A stretch of 63,956 nt of DNA, from contig JAIOXZ010000021.1 in NCBI GenBank assembly GCA_021741355.1, positions 1 to 63,956 on the forward strand. Reading direction: 5' to 3'. A model generated the notes under the pieces. That model ran no database searches. It had not been told where the DNA came from and worked only from the letters and a program-made list of their open reading frames with translations. How positions within the stretch are numbered: the stretch's first letter is position 1; every line of letters begins with the position of its first letter. This DNA is from Caulobacter sp. Its GTDB lineage: Bacteria > Pseudomonadota > Alphaproteobacteria > Caulobacterales > Caulobacteraceae. Shown here in pieces: positions 36,205 to 45,098 of the stretch. The position numbers and the translations under genes were made by a program.

Positions 36205-36612
36205 TCAGTGTTTCGGGTGGCCGAATTCGATCGTCAGCTGCACGATCTCACCGCTGACCGGTTGGCCATCGACGATCCGGGGGGCCGCCGTCAAGACGCG
36301 CACTTCGGCCATACGTAATGCCGCATAGCCGAAATTGTACTTCGGGGGCGTTTCGGCGATCACCATGCAGGCGGTCAGCACGCCATTGGCCGCCAATGCG
36401 CACTGGATCGTGGCGATCCCGCTGACAGGCCGGCGTCCCCGGGTTGCGATCTCAGGCATGAACAGACCTGGCGCGCCAAATTCCTTCGACACCATTCGGG
36501 GCGGCAGCGTGATGATCGGCTCGACCATCCGGGCCGACGGTTCTTCAGCCACGGCCGCGAGTGTTGTCATCGACAGTAACAGCGCGGCGATCAGGGAACG
36601 GCGATGGGTCAT
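36205..36612 (-). CDS. Secreted TonB-C-like protein
   Basis: 135-aa exported protein with signal peptide (about 1-22, ending AVAEE). The mature part resembles the TonB C-terminal fold: GIATIQCALAANGVLTACMV, YAALRMAEVRVLTAAPRIVD and a final EIVQLTIEFGHP. There is no transmembrane anchor or ExbD contact, so it is a periplasmic stand-alone TonB-C-type domain of unknown role. It contains two cysteines that could pair. It is 11 bases upstream of the PhnA-like gene. Confidence 0.7.
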   Translation of the reverse strand: MTHRRSLIAALLLSMTTLAAVAEEPSARMVEPIITLPPRMVSKEFGAPGLFMPEIATRGRRPVSGIATIQCALAANGVLTACMVIAETPPKYNFGYAALRMAEVRVLTAAPRIVDGQPVSGEIVQLTIEFGHPKH

Positions 36613-36619
36613 TGTCCTC

Positions 36620-37369
36620 CTATACCATCGGAGCAGTATCCAGCGCCGCCGCTGTCTTCACGAAATACCGGTCCGCCAGATAGCGGCTGTCGTAGCTGCG
36701 CACATCGTAGTGCACCCAGGTGGGCGCGATCTCGGCCGGCTCCAGCGACTTGCGGTTGGCCGCCGACCAGCCGATCTGGGCGTTGGCCTTTTCGACCAGC
36801 AGACCGCGCAGGGTGTTGCAGCGCTCGCGGTCGATCATCTTCGACGGGGCGCCGAGGATGTCCATGTCGATCGCCTTGCCGTGGTGGTTGGTCGAGGACC
36901 GGCCGTGCTGGCGATTGTCCTCCGAGCAGCGGTAGCCGGAGTTGATCGTCAGCGTCCAGCCCTTCGGTCCGGCGTAGAACATCGCCGCGCGATACGCCCA
37001 CAGGATCATCCGGTGGATGCCCGGGTATTCGTAGCGGTTGTAGGCCTCCGCCTTCACCGTCCCCCGGTATTTGCCCTTGAACAGGCCCCGACCGAAGCCG
37101 CCGCAGACGCCGCATCGGCAAGCCAGTTGCTGGAAGTCCACCGGATGGGCCGCGCCGAAGGCGGCGATGGCGGCGATGGTCGCGGCGTCGGCCTGGCCGG
37201 TCGGCTTTGTCTGGCCCATGACGTCGCGCTGGAAGCTGGAGACCTGCAGCTCGGTGCCGGGCCCATAGTCGCCGTCCGGCAGGGTGCCGCGAAAGCCCGC
37301 CAGCCGCATCTGCAGCTCGATCACATCGGCGCCCTTGTCGCCGCGCTTGAGGGATCCGCCCCAGGCCAT
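36620..37369 (-). CDS. Peptidoglycan-binding and M15-like (D-Ala-D-Ala carboxypeptidase-type) protein
   Basis: 249-aa protein. The N-terminal PG_binding_1-type domain (about 5-75: LKRGDKGADVIELQMRLAGF, GDYGPGTELQVSSFQ) leads to an M15A/endolysin-like domain (about 100-235) with TLTINSGYRCSEDNR, NHHGKAIDMDI and WVHYDVRSY, matching the zinc ligands H..D..H. A Cys-rich CRCGVCGGFGRG (about 83-94) lies at the junction. No signal peptide is obvious, as in phage endolysins, yet no phage genes are nearby. It may cleave or bind cell wall; the Cys motif is unusual. Confidence 0.75.
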   Translation of the reverse strand: MAWGGSLKRGDKGADVIELQMRLAGFRGTLPDGDYGPGTELQVSSFQRDVMGQTKPTGQADAATIAAIAAFGAAHPVDFQQLACRCGVCGGFGRGLFKGKYRGTVKAEAYNRYEYPGIHRMILWAYRAAMFYAGPKGWTLTINSGYRCSEDNRQHGRSSTNHHGKAIDMDILGAPSKMIDRERCNTLRGLLVEKANAQIGWSAANRKSLEPAEIAPTWVHYDVRSYDSRYLADRYFVKTAAALDTAPMV

Positions 37370-37432
37370 GTCCTCGCCCCCCTCCAGTTGAGCGAACGAC
37401 GATACATCAACCTTGGGAACAGTGAAGGGGTA

Positions 37433-38341
37433 TTACGGTTTTCGCGCGAGCGGATGCTTGCTACGCACGACCTCGGCCAGGCGCTCGCCGGCGACGTGGG
37501 TGTAGATCTGGGTCGTGGCGATGTCGGCGTGACCCAGCAGGGTCTGGACGACGCGCAGATCGGCCCCGCCCTCAAGCAGATGGGTGGCGAAGGCGTGGCG
37601 CAGCACGTGCGGGCTGACCCGCGCCGGGTCGATGCCGGCGGCGGCGGCGGCCTCTTCCAGCAGTTGCGAGAACCGCCGGGCGGTCAGCCGGCCGCCCTTG
37701 CCGCGCGACGGGAACAGCCAGGGATTGGCGGCGTCGCCCTTGGGGATGAACTGTTTGCGGACCTCCAGCCAGGCCTTCACGGCAGTCCGTGCGGCGGCGT
37801 TCAGCGGGGCCAGCCGCTCCTTGCCGCCCTTGCCCTTGACCATCAGGAAGGCCGGGTCCCGCGCCAGCGCGGTCAGCGGCAGGCTCAGCAGCTCCGACAC
37901 CCGCAGGCCGGAGGCGTAGGTGATCTCGATCAGGCAGGCGAGGCGCAGGCCCTGGGCGCCGTCCTTCGCCGAGGCCGCTGCGAGCAGCCGTTCGACCTCG
38001 TTGCGCGACAGCACCTTCGGCAGCGGCCGCCCCTGCTTCGGCGCCTCGACCCGTCGGGACGGATCATCGGTCCGCCAGCCCTCGCCGAGCACGAAGCGAT
38101 AGAACTGCCGCACCGCCGCGCGTCGCCGGGCCGCCGTCGCCGGCGACAGCCCCGCCGCGCCCATGGCCGCGAAATAGGCCTCGATGTCCTCCGTGGTGGC
38201 GCCGGCCAGATCCTGCCCGCGCGCCTTCAGGAAGGCGGCGGCGTCGACCAGATCCTTGCCATAGGCGGTCAGGGTGTTGCGCGCCGAGGCCCGCTCAACC
38301 GCCATCATCTCGAGAAAGGCCTCGGTCCAGCCTTCACTCAT
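37433..38341 (-). CDS. xerD: Tyrosine recombinase XerD
   Basis: 302-aa site-specific recombinase. An N-terminal SAM-like DNA-binding domain (1-90: FLEMMAVERASARNTLTAYG) precedes the catalytic domain with the first Arg in ITYASGLRVSELLSLPL, HVLRHAFATHLLEGGADLRV and the nucleophile Tyr (about 280) in HADIATTQIYTHVAGERLAE. XerCD resolve chromosome dimers at dif with FtsK. XerD-type features (LLGHADIATTQIYTHV) favour XerD over XerC or a phage integrase. It is followed on the same strand by an M15-like gene after a 63-base gap. Confidence 0.92.
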   Translation of the reverse strand: MSEGWTEAFLEMMAVERASARNTLTAYGKDLVDAAAFLKARGQDLAGATTEDIEAYFAAMGAAGLSPATAARRRAAVRQFYRFVLGEGWRTDDPSRRVEAPKQGRPLPKVLSRNEVERLLAAASAKDGAQGLRLACLIEITYASGLRVSELLSLPLTALARDPAFLMVKGKGGKERLAPLNAAARTAVKAWLEVRKQFIPKGDAANPWLFPSRGKGGRLTARRFSQLLEEAAAAAGIDPARVSPHVLRHAFATHLLEGGADLRVVQTLLGHADIATTQIYTHVAGERLAEVVRSKHPLARKP

Positions 38342-38351
38342 CGGAGGGGGC

Positions 38352-39530
38352 TCATTTCACCGGGACCAGCAGGCCCTCGATGGCGAAGGCCTGGGCGGCG
38401 TCGGTCAGGCCCACGCGGCGCAGCGCCCCGACGATCCGGGCGCGATCCAGCGAAAGCGGTCCGGCGGGCCCGGCCTCGGAAGCTATGGCCAGCGCCAGCA
38501 GGGTCGCCTCGCCCTTAAGGCCCAGCCCGGCGGCGCGATCGAGGGCCAGCAGCAGCATCGGCGAGGCCGCGCTCTTGCCGGCGTCGGCGCGCGCCAGCCG
38601 GGCCCGGGCTTCGGGACCGGGCTGGCCGCCCATGGCTTCCAGCAGCAGGATCCGGCCGACCAGCACCGGCCGCGCCTTGGGCGTGGCGGCCTCCGCCTCG
38701 TCGAGCAGCATGTCGAACAGTCGCGACGTGGTCGCGGCGCTGGCGATCAGCGACCGGGCGACGGTGGCCTCTTCGGTCTCGTAAGGCTGCGTCGCGGGCC
38801 ACAGCGTGCTCGCAATGGCCGGCGAAGCGCCCACTCGCGCGGCCTGCAGGTCCAGCGCCAGCCGGCGCGACAGCGCGAACTCCAGGCCGTTGCGCAGGGA
38901 GGCCGCGCCGGGATCGCCGACCCCGGCCAGCATCGCGCCTATCAGCCGCGAAAGGACCGGATCGCGCCCCTTCTCGCCGGCCAGGGTAAGGGTCAGCTGC
39001 GCCGCATCCGCCTGCCCGGCCCGTGCCTGACAGTAGGCCCGCAACCGTAGCCAGTAGAGCTCGCCCCGGCCGACGGTCAGCTCATCGGAGACACGACAGG
39101 CGAAGTCGTCCTGACCGGCGATCAGAGCCGCCTCGGCGGCGGCCTGCGCCAGATCGGCGTTGGTCGGCACATTGGGCGCCCGCTCGACGGCGGCCCAGGC
39201 GGTGCGGCCGTCACCCAGCGCCAGCAGCGCCTGCACCCTTGCGGCGGCCACATCCGCGTCGCGCCCCGCGCCCTCCGGCCCGGCGACCCCGGCGCCCAGC
39301 ACCGAAATCGCCAGCGCCGTCGCCGCCGGACTCAGCGGCTTGCGCCCGACCAGCGGCAGCACCTCCCGCGTGACCTGCGCCGACGTCCCGGTCCACAGAT
39401 CCTGCGGCATCCCGCTCTCGCGATCCCCGAGCGAGAAATAGTCCGGCGGCGCGAGCGAAGACACCTCCACCTGCGCGGTGGCGGGTCCGGCGAGAAGGGC
39501 GAGAGCTGCGGCAATCAGGAACGGGCGCAT
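38352..39530 (-). CDS. Exported alpha-helical protein of unknown function
   Basis: 392-aa protein that I cannot assign. The start at 39530 gives a clear signal peptide (MRPFLIAAALALLAGPATAQ); the open frame upstream is not plausible coding. The mature protein is Ala-rich and probably built of helical pairs resembling TPR or Sel1 repeats (e.g. AALIAGQDDFACRVSDELTV, YWLRLRAYCQARAGQADAA). It ends 10 bases before the xerD start on the same strand, so it is probably in the same transcript. It is divergent from the Phd/PemK pair. Confidence 0.75.
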   Translation of the reverse strand: MRPFLIAAALALLAGPATAQVEVSSLAPPDYFSLGDRESGMPQDLWTGTSAQVTREVLPLVGRKPLSPAATALAISVLGAGVAGPEGAGRDADVAAARVQALLALGDGRTAWAAVERAPNVPTNADLAQAAAEAALIAGQDDFACRVSDELTVGRGELYWLRLRAYCQARAGQADAAQLTLTLAGEKGRDPVLSRLIGAMLAGVGDPGAASLRNGLEFALSRRLALDLQAARVGASPAIASTLWPATQPYETEEATVARSLIASAATTSRLFDMLLDEAEAATPKARPVLVGRILLLEAMGGQPGPEARARLARADAGKSAASPMLLLALDRAAGLGLKGEATLLALAIASEAGPAGPLSLDRARIVGALRRVGLTDAAQAFAIEGLLVPVK

Positions 39531-39585
39531 GACGGCAATCCTAACACCGACATGAACCATACCGGGAGAGCGAGAACGCCACTGC

Positions 39586-39620
39586 TTGAAAATGCGAAAT
39601 ATCCGTATAAATTGCATAAT
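39586..39620 (+). promoter_or_regulatory. AT-rich promoter region of the Phd/PemK pair
   Basis: TTGAAA (39586-39591) is followed by AT-rich sequence with TATAAA (39606-39611, 14-base spacing) and CATAAT (39615-39620). The region stands out from GC-rich surroundings and precedes the Phd-type start by about 20 bases. Exact hexamers are uncertain. Confidence 0.35.
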
Positions 39621-39638
39621 CTGTAGCGGGAGTTCGTG

Positions 39639-39902
39639 ATGAGTGGTCTGAGCATTTCGTCGGCCGAGTTTCAGCGCGCCTTCGGCAGGGTTCGCGAAGC
39701 CGCCCTGAAGGCGCCGGTCACAATTACAAATCACGGCCGTGACAGCCTCGTGCTCATGGCCGCAGACGAGTATCAGCGCCTGAAACGGCGTGATCGGGTC
39801 GCCGTGAAGGTCGAGGACCTTTCCGACGAGGACTTTCAGGCTCTGACAGAGCAGACGTTGCCGGCAGACCTGGCGCAGTTCGACGACGAACTCGAACCCT
39901 AG
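39639..39902 (+). CDS. Phd/YefM-family antitoxin
   Basis: 87-aa protein (ATG 39639, directly after an in-frame GTG at 39636). The N-terminal half is a Phd/YefM fold: SISSAEFQRAFGRVREAALK, then TITNHGRDSLVLMAADEYQR with the conserved NHGR turn. The acidic C-terminal half (DLSDEDFQALTEQTL...) is the typical toxin-neutralising, disordered part. Phd proteins usually pair with Doc or RelE toxins; here the partner is a PemK/MazF-type protein 3 bases downstream. Confidence 0.88.
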   Translation: MSGLSISSAEFQRAFGRVREAALKAPVTITNHGRDSLVLMAADEYQRLKRRDRVAVKVEDLSDEDFQALTEQTLPADLAQFDDELEP

Positions 39903-39905
39903 GTC

Positions 39906-40346
39906 GTGGCTCTTCCCGATCCCACGCCCGGGCTTGTCGTCAGCTATGCCTATCTGTGGGAGCGCGAGGCCAGAGCCGGTCAGGAAGAAGGCGCGAAGGA
40001 CCGACCCTGCGTCATCATCCTGTCCGTGCAGCATAGTGGTGGCGAGCGCATCGTCCATGTCGCGCCGGTCACGCATGTTCAGCCGAGAGATCTGGCCGAC
40101 GCCGTGCCAATACCGATCGCCACGAAGCGGCGTCTGGGTCTCGACGACCAGCCTTCATGGATTGTCACCAGCGAACTCAACCGTTTCGTCTGGCCCGGGG
40201 CCGACCTGCGACCCATCTCCCGCAACCAATCGAACACCTTCGCCTACGGCTCTATCCCGCTGGGCCTCCTGCGCCTGGCGATCGAACAGATCCGTCAGCG
40301 CCGGCGCATCCGGACCGTTTCAAGGAGTGACGATCTCACCGGTTAG
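39906..40346 (+). CDS. PemK/MazF-like toxin
   Basis: 146-aa protein (GTG start at 39906) with PemK/MazF-type features: TPGLVVSYAYLWEREARAGQ, KDRPCVIILSVQHSGGERIV, VHVAPVTHVQPRD, and RLGLDDQPSWIVTSELNRFV, where the DQPSWI...N pattern occurs in the long PemK-like subfamily. MazF-fold toxins are sequence-specific endoribonucleases. It starts 3 bases after the antitoxin stop. The tail of about 20 basic residues (RQRRRIRTVSRSDD) is longer than in MazF. aroK follows 51 bases later. Confidence 0.83.
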   Translation: MALPDPTPGLVVSYAYLWEREARAGQEEGAKDRPCVIILSVQHSGGERIVHVAPVTHVQPRDLADAVPIPIATKRRLGLDDQPSWIVTSELNRFVWPGADLRPISRNQSNTFAYGSIPLGLLRLAIEQIRQRRRIRTVSRSDDLTG

Positions 40347-40397
40347 CTCGCAGAACCTTCCCTCCCCCCGCCTCTGTCGTGTAAGCCAAGCACGGCC

Positions 40398-40946
40398 ATG
40401 ACCGCCGACCCCCGCCTTCGCCGCAAGACTATCGCCCTCGTCGGCCTCATGGGCGCGGGCAAGAGCAGTATCGGCCGGCGGCTGGCGACTGTGCTGGACC
40501 TGCCGTTTCGCGACGCCGACAGCGAGGTCGAGGCGGCGGCGGGGCGGACGATCTCCGAGATCTTCGAGAGCTTCGGCGAGGAGGCCTTTCGCGACGGCGA
40601 GCGCCGGGTGATCGCGCGGCTGATGGACGAGGGTCCCCATGTGCTGGCCACCGGCGGCGGGGCGTTCGTCAACGCCGAGACGCGGGCGCTGATCAAGGCG
40701 CGGGCCATCTCGATCTGGCTGAAGGCCGATCTGGAGCTGCTGGCCCGTCGCATCGGCCGCAAGGACACCCGTCCGCTGGTCCGCGGCAAGGACCCGCTGG
40801 AGGTGCTGACCACCCTGGCGGCCGAACGGGATCCACTCTACGCCCAGGCCGACATCATCGTCGAAACCGGCGACACCCCTCACACCGAAGCCGTCGAGGC
40901 CGTTCTGCGCGCCCTGACCGCCTATCTGGCCGGAGCCGAGACGTGA
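40398..40946 (+). CDS. aroK: Shikimate kinase
   Basis: 182-aa P-loop kinase phosphorylating shikimate at the 3-OH. Walker A is [16 protein letters not shown] (about 15-30), [20 protein letters not shown] gives the shikimate-binding D and E, then [15 protein letters not shown] and [10 protein letters not shown]. Length is normal. It overlaps aroB by 4 bases (GTGA), the common aroK-aroB pairing. Confidence 0.97.
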   Translation: MTADPRLRRKTIALVGLMGAGKSSIGRRLATVLDLPFRDADSEVEAAAGRTISEIFESFGEEAFRDGERRVIARLMDEGPHVLATGGGAFVNAETRALIKARAISIWLKADLELLARRIGRKDTRPLVRGKDPLEVLTTLAAERDPLYAQADIIVETGDTPHTEAVEAVLRALTAYLAGAET

Positions 40947-42055
40947 CCCGCAGCTATCCCGTGGCCCTCGGCGGCCGGGCCTATGACGTGGTCGTCGGAC
41001 CCGGCCTGATCGACCGCGCCGGCGAACGGATCGCGCCGCTGCTCAGGAACAAGCGCACCGCCATCGTCACCGACAGCAATGTCGGCGAGCACCATGGCGA
41101 GCGTCTGTCGGTCTCGCTCGAAAGGGCCGGGGTGGCGGTCGACGTGATCACCGTCCCGGCGGGCGAGGAGAGCAAGAGCTTCGAGGGGCTGGCGGACCTC
41201 AGCGACCGGCTGCTGGCCCTGCGGCTGGACCGGGGCGACGTGATCGTGGCCTTCGGCGGCGGCGTGGTCGGCGATCTCGCGGGCTTCGCGGCGGCGATCT
41301 ACAAGCGCGGCATCGACTTCATCCAGGTCCCGACCAGCCTGCTGGCCCAGGTCGACAGCTCCGTCGGCGGCAAGACGGCGATCGACACCCCGCGCGGCAA
41401 GAACCTGATCGGCGCCTTCCATCAGCCCAGGCTCGTGCTGGCCGACCTCGACGTGCTCTGCACCCTGCCCGCCCGGGAGATGGCCTGCGGCTACGCCGAG
41501 GTGATCAAGTACGCCATGCTCGGCGACGCGGACTTCTTCGCCTGGCTGGAAGCGCACAGCGCCGCGGTGCTGGACCGCGACATCGACGCCCTGGCCCACG
41601 CCGTCGGCCGGTCGGTCGAGATGAAGGCCGAAATCGTCGCCGAGGACGAGACCGAACAGGGCCGCCGCGCGCTACTCAACCTCGGCCACACCTTCGGCCA
41701 CGCCCTGGAAGCCGAGACCGGCTACGGCGAGACGCTCAAGCACGGCGAGGCGGTCGCCGCCGGTTGCGGCCTGGCGTTCCGCTTCTCCGCCGCCCTCGGC
41801 CTGTGCGACCCGGCCGACGCCGCGCGGGTCGAGCGGGCCTTGAAAGCCGCCGGCCTGCCCGCCGGCATGGCGGACGTTCCTGGCCATCCGTTCAGCGCCG
41901 ACCGCCTGATCCATCACATGGGTCAGGACAAGAAGGCCGAGGGCGGCGCGCTGACCTTCATTCTCGCCCGCCGCATCGGCGAGGCGTTTACGGTGAAGGG
42001 GGTCGACCCCGACACCCTGCGCCGTTTCCTGATTGCACAAGGAGCCACGCCGTGA
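40943..42055 (+). CDS. aroB: 3-dehydroquinate synthase
   Basis: 370-aa NAD- and metal-dependent enzyme converting DAHP to 3-dehydroquinate. Features: [72 protein letters not shown] and [11 protein letters not shown] (metal ligand His). GTG start overlapping aroK and GTGA overlap with the next gene. A CNNM/CorC-type gene is coupled downstream, which is not part of the pathway. Confidence 0.97.
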   Translation: MTRSYPVALGGRAYDVVVGPGLIDRAGERIAPLLRNKRTAIVTDSNVGEHHGERLSVSLERAGVAVDVITVPAGEESKSFEGLADLSDRLLALRLDRGDVIVAFGGGVVGDLAGFAAAIYKRGIDFIQVPTSLLAQVDSSVGGKTAIDTPRGKNLIGAFHQPRLVLADLDVLCTLPAREMACGYAEVIKYAMLGDADFFAWLEAHSAAVLDRDIDALAHAVGRSVEMKAEIVAEDETEQGRRALLNLGHTFGHALEAETGYGETLKHGEAVAAGCGLAFRFSAALGLCDPADAARVERALKAAGLPAGMADVPGHPFSADRLIHHMGQDKKAEGGALTFILARRIGEAFTVKGVDPDTLRRFLIAQGATP

Positions 42056-43353
42056 TTGCGGCCATGATCGCCACCCTCGCCCCCGCCCTGATCATCCTGC
42101 TGGGGATCGGAGCCCTGATTTCGGCGGCGGAGACCTCGATGACCGCCGCCAGCCGGGGCCGGATGCACCAGCTCGAGCGGGACGGCGACCGCGCCGCCGC
42201 CCGGGTCAACCGGCTGATGGGCGACCAGGAGAACATGATCGGCGCGATCCTGCTGTCCAACAACGTGGTCAACATCGGCGCTTCCGCCCTGACCACCAGC
42301 GTGCTGGCGGTGGCCTTCCCCGGTCCGATCGGCGTGGTCGCCTCGACGGTGATCATGACCGTGCTGGTGGTGGTGTTCGGCGAGATCCTGCCCAAGACCC
42401 TGGCGATCACCCGCCCCGAGGTCATGGCCCGTAGCCTGTCCCTGCCGACCTGGTGGGTGGTGCGGCTGTTCGGTCCGCTGGCGCGCGGCGCGCAGTGGAT
42501 CGTGCGCCAGACCCTGCGGCCGTTCGGCATCAACCTGTCGATGGAGACCGACGTCCTGGCGGCCCACGAGGAGATCCGCGGCGCGGTCGAGTACCACCAC
42601 TCCGAAGGCGTGGTCGAAAGCCGTGACCGCCGGATGCTGGGCGGCGTGCTCGACCTGTCGGAGATGGATGTCTCGGAGGTCATGGTCCACCGCAAGTCGG
42701 TCGAGATGCTCGACGCGGCCCTGCCGCCGCGCGAGCTGGTCCGCCAGGCGCTGGACTGCGGTCACAGCCGCCTGCCGCTCTGGCGCGACGACCAGGACAA
42801 CATCGTCGGCGTCCTGCACGTGCGCGACCTGGTCAAGGTGATGGCCCAGACCGACGTCGACCTCGATGTCCTCGACGTCATGGCCCTGGCGCGCAAGCCG
42901 TGGTTCACGCCGGAGACGACCAAGCTGAAGGACCAGCTCAACGCCTTCCTCAAGAAGCGCAACCACTTCGCCCTGGTCGTCGACGAGTACGGCGGCCTGC
43001 AGGGCGTCGTGTCGCTGGAAGACATCCTCGAGGAGATCGTCGGCGAGATCGACGACGAGCACGACGCCACGGTCGAGGGGGTCAAGGTCCAGCCGGACGG
43101 CTGGGTCGAGATCGCCGGCACGGTCACCGTCCGCGACCTGAACCGCGCGCTCGACTGGGACCTGCCGGACGACCAGGCCGTCACAATCGCCGGCCTGCTG
43201 ATCCAGGAAGTCGAGAAGATCCCCGAGGAAGGCGAGACCTTCACGGTGTTCAACCACCGGTTCGAGGTCGCCCGGCGGCGCCGCAACCAGATCACCGAAC
43301 TGCGCATCAGCCCGCGGATCGACGCCGACGGCGGCTGGATCGAGTCCGGCTGA
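42052..43353 (+). CDS. CNNM/CorC-family protein with DUF21, CBS pair and transporter-associated domain
   Basis: 433-aa membrane protein. The DUF21 domain (about 1-190) has hydrophobic helices and the motif [29 protein letters not shown] is the family signature. Two CBS domains (about 205-330: [40 protein letters not shown]) and a CorC_HlyC domain (about 345-430: [20 protein letters not shown]) follow. Homologues handle Mg2+/Co2+; the hemolysin name is historical. GTG start overlaps the aroB stop, giving tight coupling of aroK-aroB and this gene. Confidence 0.93.
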   Translation: MIAAMIATLAPALIILLGIGALISAAETSMTAASRGRMHQLERDGDRAAARVNRLMGDQENMIGAILLSNNVVNIGASALTTSVLAVAFPGPIGVVASTVIMTVLVVVFGEILPKTLAITRPEVMARSLSLPTWWVVRLFGPLARGAQWIVRQTLRPFGINLSMETDVLAAHEEIRGAVEYHHSEGVVESRDRRMLGGVLDLSEMDVSEVMVHRKSVEMLDAALPPRELVRQALDCGHSRLPLWRDDQDNIVGVLHVRDLVKVMAQTDVDLDVLDVMALARKPWFTPETTKLKDQLNAFLKKRNHFALVVDEYGGLQGVVSLEDILEEIVGEIDDEHDATVEGVKVQPDGWVEIAGTVTVRDLNRALDWDLPDDQAVTIAGLLIQEVEKIPEEGETFTVFNHRFEVARRRRNQITELRISPRIDADGGWIESG

Positions 43354-43451
43354 TTTGCCCCGGAACCGGAACTCCGCTGGCGCGTTGTCGCCCGATCAGT
43401 CGCAATGCGATTGGGGGGACCGGCGTGTGTCGCCGGCAGGAAGGTTTGACT

Positions 43452-43817
43452 GTGAGTGACGGGGTATTGACCGGCATGCGGGTGCTCGTGGTCGAGGACG
43501 AGATGCTCGTCTCGATGCTGCTTGAGGACATGCTGGCCGATTTCGGCTGTGACATCGTCGGCCCGGCCGCCTCGATCGCCGAGGCCCTGCCGTTGGCCAC
43601 GGGCGCGCAGATCGATGTGGCGGTGCTCGACATGAACCTCGGCGGCCAGCCGGTGTTCCCGGTCGCCGACGCCCTGAAGGCCCGCGGCGTGCCCTACATC
43701 TTCGCCAGCGGCTACGGCCAGAGCGGCCTCAGCGACGACCACCGCGGCGCACCGCTGCTGCAGAAGCCGTTCCGCCAGGCCGATCTGGAAAAGGCGCTGA
43801 ACAGTCTGAGGGGCTGA
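43452..43817 (+). CDS. Single-domain response regulator
   Basis: 121-aa receiver domain without an output domain. The GTG at 43452 starts VSDGVLTGMRVLVVEDEML; the acidic pair is E15/D16, the phosphoacceptor is D60 in DVAVLDMNLGG, and the lysine is in LLQKPFRQADLE. It carries the Y/F-type switch FASGYGQSGL. Proteins of this kind in Caulobacterales act in phosphorelays or as sinks for histidine kinases. No kinase gene is adjacent. The longer open frame upstream overlaps the CNNM gene and is not coding. Confidence 0.88.
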   Translation: MSDGVLTGMRVLVVEDEMLVSMLLEDMLADFGCDIVGPAASIAEALPLATGAQIDVAVLDMNLGGQPVFPVADALKARGVPYIFASGYGQSGLSDDHRGAPLLQKPFRQADLEKALNSLRG

Positions 43818-43831
43818 GGTCGGGACTCTAA

Positions 43832-43941
43832 TCCCGTCTTCCCGGCGAAGGCCGGGACCCAGATTCAGCTACGGTGTCGGAGCCATACAGCGCGAATTCG
43901 GCGCTCTAGAATCTGGACCCCGGCCTTCGCCGGGGAAACGG
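43832..43941. repeat. Palindromic intergenic repeat (CCGTCTTCCCCGGCGAAGG-like)
   Basis: The ends are inverted: CCGTCTTCCCGGCGAAGGCC with CCCAGATTC on the left and GAATCTGG then GGCCTTCGCCGGGGAAACGG on the right. The inner part has no gene. A fragment with similar sub-hairpin (CCCGACCTTCGCCGGG) lies after ctrA near 11967-11985. It lies between the convergent receiver and BolA genes. Confidence 0.8.
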
Positions 43942-43985
43942 ATCAGGGGCGACCTGCGGTATGTGCTTGAAAACCCGAACCGAAC

Positions 43986-44255
43986 TCACTCCCCCGGCGC
44001 CAGGGCCTTCAGCGACAGCGCGTGCACCGGCCCGGCCAGCAGGTCCGACAACACCCCGTAGACCTGCCGTTGACGCGCGACCTTGCCCAGCCCGGCGAAC
44101 GCTTCCGCCTCGATCACAACGTTGAAATGGCTCTCCCCGCCCTCCCGCGCGCCGGCGTGTCCGGCGTGCCGCGCGGAGTCGTCGACCACCTCCAGGCGTG
44201 ACGGATTAAACGCGTCGGTCAGTTTTATGCGGATTGAGTCCGATACGGAGGTCAT
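43986..44255 (-). CDS. bolA: BolA-family protein
   Basis: 89-aa BolA-fold protein; the start at 44255 (MTSVSDSIRIKLTDAFNPSR) follows a GGAG and is preferred to the longer open frame. It has LEVVDDSARHAGHAGAR and the FNVVIEAEAF...LGKVARQRQVYGVLSDLLAG core with the conserved His. BolA proteins work with monothiol glutaredoxins in Fe-S or iron handling and regulate morphology. The gene is divergent from a J-domain protein gene across 52 bases, a neighbourhood frequent in Alphaproteobacteria. Confidence 0.92.
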   Translation of the reverse strand: MTSVSDSIRIKLTDAFNPSRLEVVDDSARHAGHAGAREGGESHFNVVIEAEAFAGLGKVARQRQVYGVLSDLLAGPVHALSLKALAPGE

Positions 44256-44307
44256 TTTTCGAAGGTCAATTCTTGAATGAGAAAGGTTGAGCCTCATACT
44301 TCGGCTT

Positions 44308-44964
44308 ATGGCGAACGCCTTTCAATACCGTCCCAGGTTTGTCGACATCCGGGTCCGCCCTCCCAAACCGGGGGAAGCGGAGGCGGAAGCCGACGTCAAC
44401 GCCCTCAAACCGGGCGAGCGTCGCTGTGAGCATTCCGACTGCCTGAGCGTGGCCACGGCCCGCGCACCCAAGTCCCGCGACATGCCGGGGCAGTTCTATC
44501 ATTTCTGCCAGTCGCACGCGGCCGAGTACAACAAGCAGTGGAACTTCTTCGCCGGCATGAGCGACGCGGCCATCGCAGAGGTCCAGGCCGGACGGCTGAC
44601 GGGCGAGCGGCCGACCTGGAGCTTCAAGGCGTCCAACCGCTCGCGTGAGGCCGCCGCCCAGGCCAAGGGCCCGATGGGCTGGAACGACCCGTTCAGCCTG
44701 TTCGGCTTCGGCCGCGCCGACCGCTCGGGCGTCGACGCCCCGGCCGCCCGCGCCGACGGCCGCACGCTGGGCAAGCTCGAACGCGGCGCCCTGGCCGACC
44801 TCGACCTGCCCGACACCGCCGACCGGGCGCTGATCCGCACGCGCTACACCGAGCTGGTCAAGAAGTGCCACCCCGACTCCAACGGCGGCGACCGCAGCGC
44901 CGAGCACAAGCTGCAACGCGTGCTGAAGGCGTGGAAAACGCTGAAGAAGGCCGGGCTGGCCTGA
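44308..44964 (+). CDS. J-domain (DnaJ-like) protein
   Basis: 218-aa protein. The start at 44308 is preferred (MANAFQYRPRFVDIRVRPP). An N-terminal Cys/His segment (about 35-75: RRCEHSDCLSVATARAP, FYHFCQSHAAEYNKQWNFF) resembles a small zinc-binding site with two C/H pairs. A C-terminal J-domain (about 160-215) reads LADLDLPDTADRALIRTRYT followed by KCHPDSNGGDRS, in which HPD is the Hsp70-stimulating motif. The client is unknown. In related genomes it lies between bolA and cobS. Confidence 0.92.
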   Translation: MANAFQYRPRFVDIRVRPPKPGEAEAEADVNALKPGERRCEHSDCLSVATARAPKSRDMPGQFYHFCQSHAAEYNKQWNFFAGMSDAAIAEVQAGRLTGERPTWSFKASNRSREAAAQAKGPMGWNDPFSLFGFGRADRSGVDAPAARADGRTLGKLERGALADLDLPDTADRALIRTRYTELVKKCHPDSNGGDRSAEHKLQRVLKAWKTLKKAGLA

Positions 44965-44966
44965 GC

Positions 44967-45085
44967 GTGCGTCCTTCGAGACGCGGACCTGAGGGTCCGC
45001 TCCTCAGGATGACGCAGGAGGTTGGGCTTCAAAACTATTCGTCGTGGTGAGGAGCGAGGCCTCAGCCGAGCGTCTCGAACCACGC
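44967..45085. repeat. Dispersed palindromic repeat (CGTCTCGAAG family), inverted copy
   Basis: Reverse complement relative of 16305-16403. Ends read GCGTGCGTCCTTCGAGACGC and GCGTCTCGAACCACGC. The outer stem is GTTCGAGACG/CGTCTCGAAG here against GTTCGACACG/CGTGTCGAAG in the ars copy, a base pair swapped on both sides. It lies between convergent J-domain and PAP2 genes. Confidence 0.72.
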
Positions 45086-45098
45086 TGGCTGCTTCTAC

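Noticed and set aside
36335..38518. Plus-strand frame of 727 codons
   Set aside because: Antisense to xerD, the M15-like gene and the TonB-C-like gene, all with recognisable motifs.
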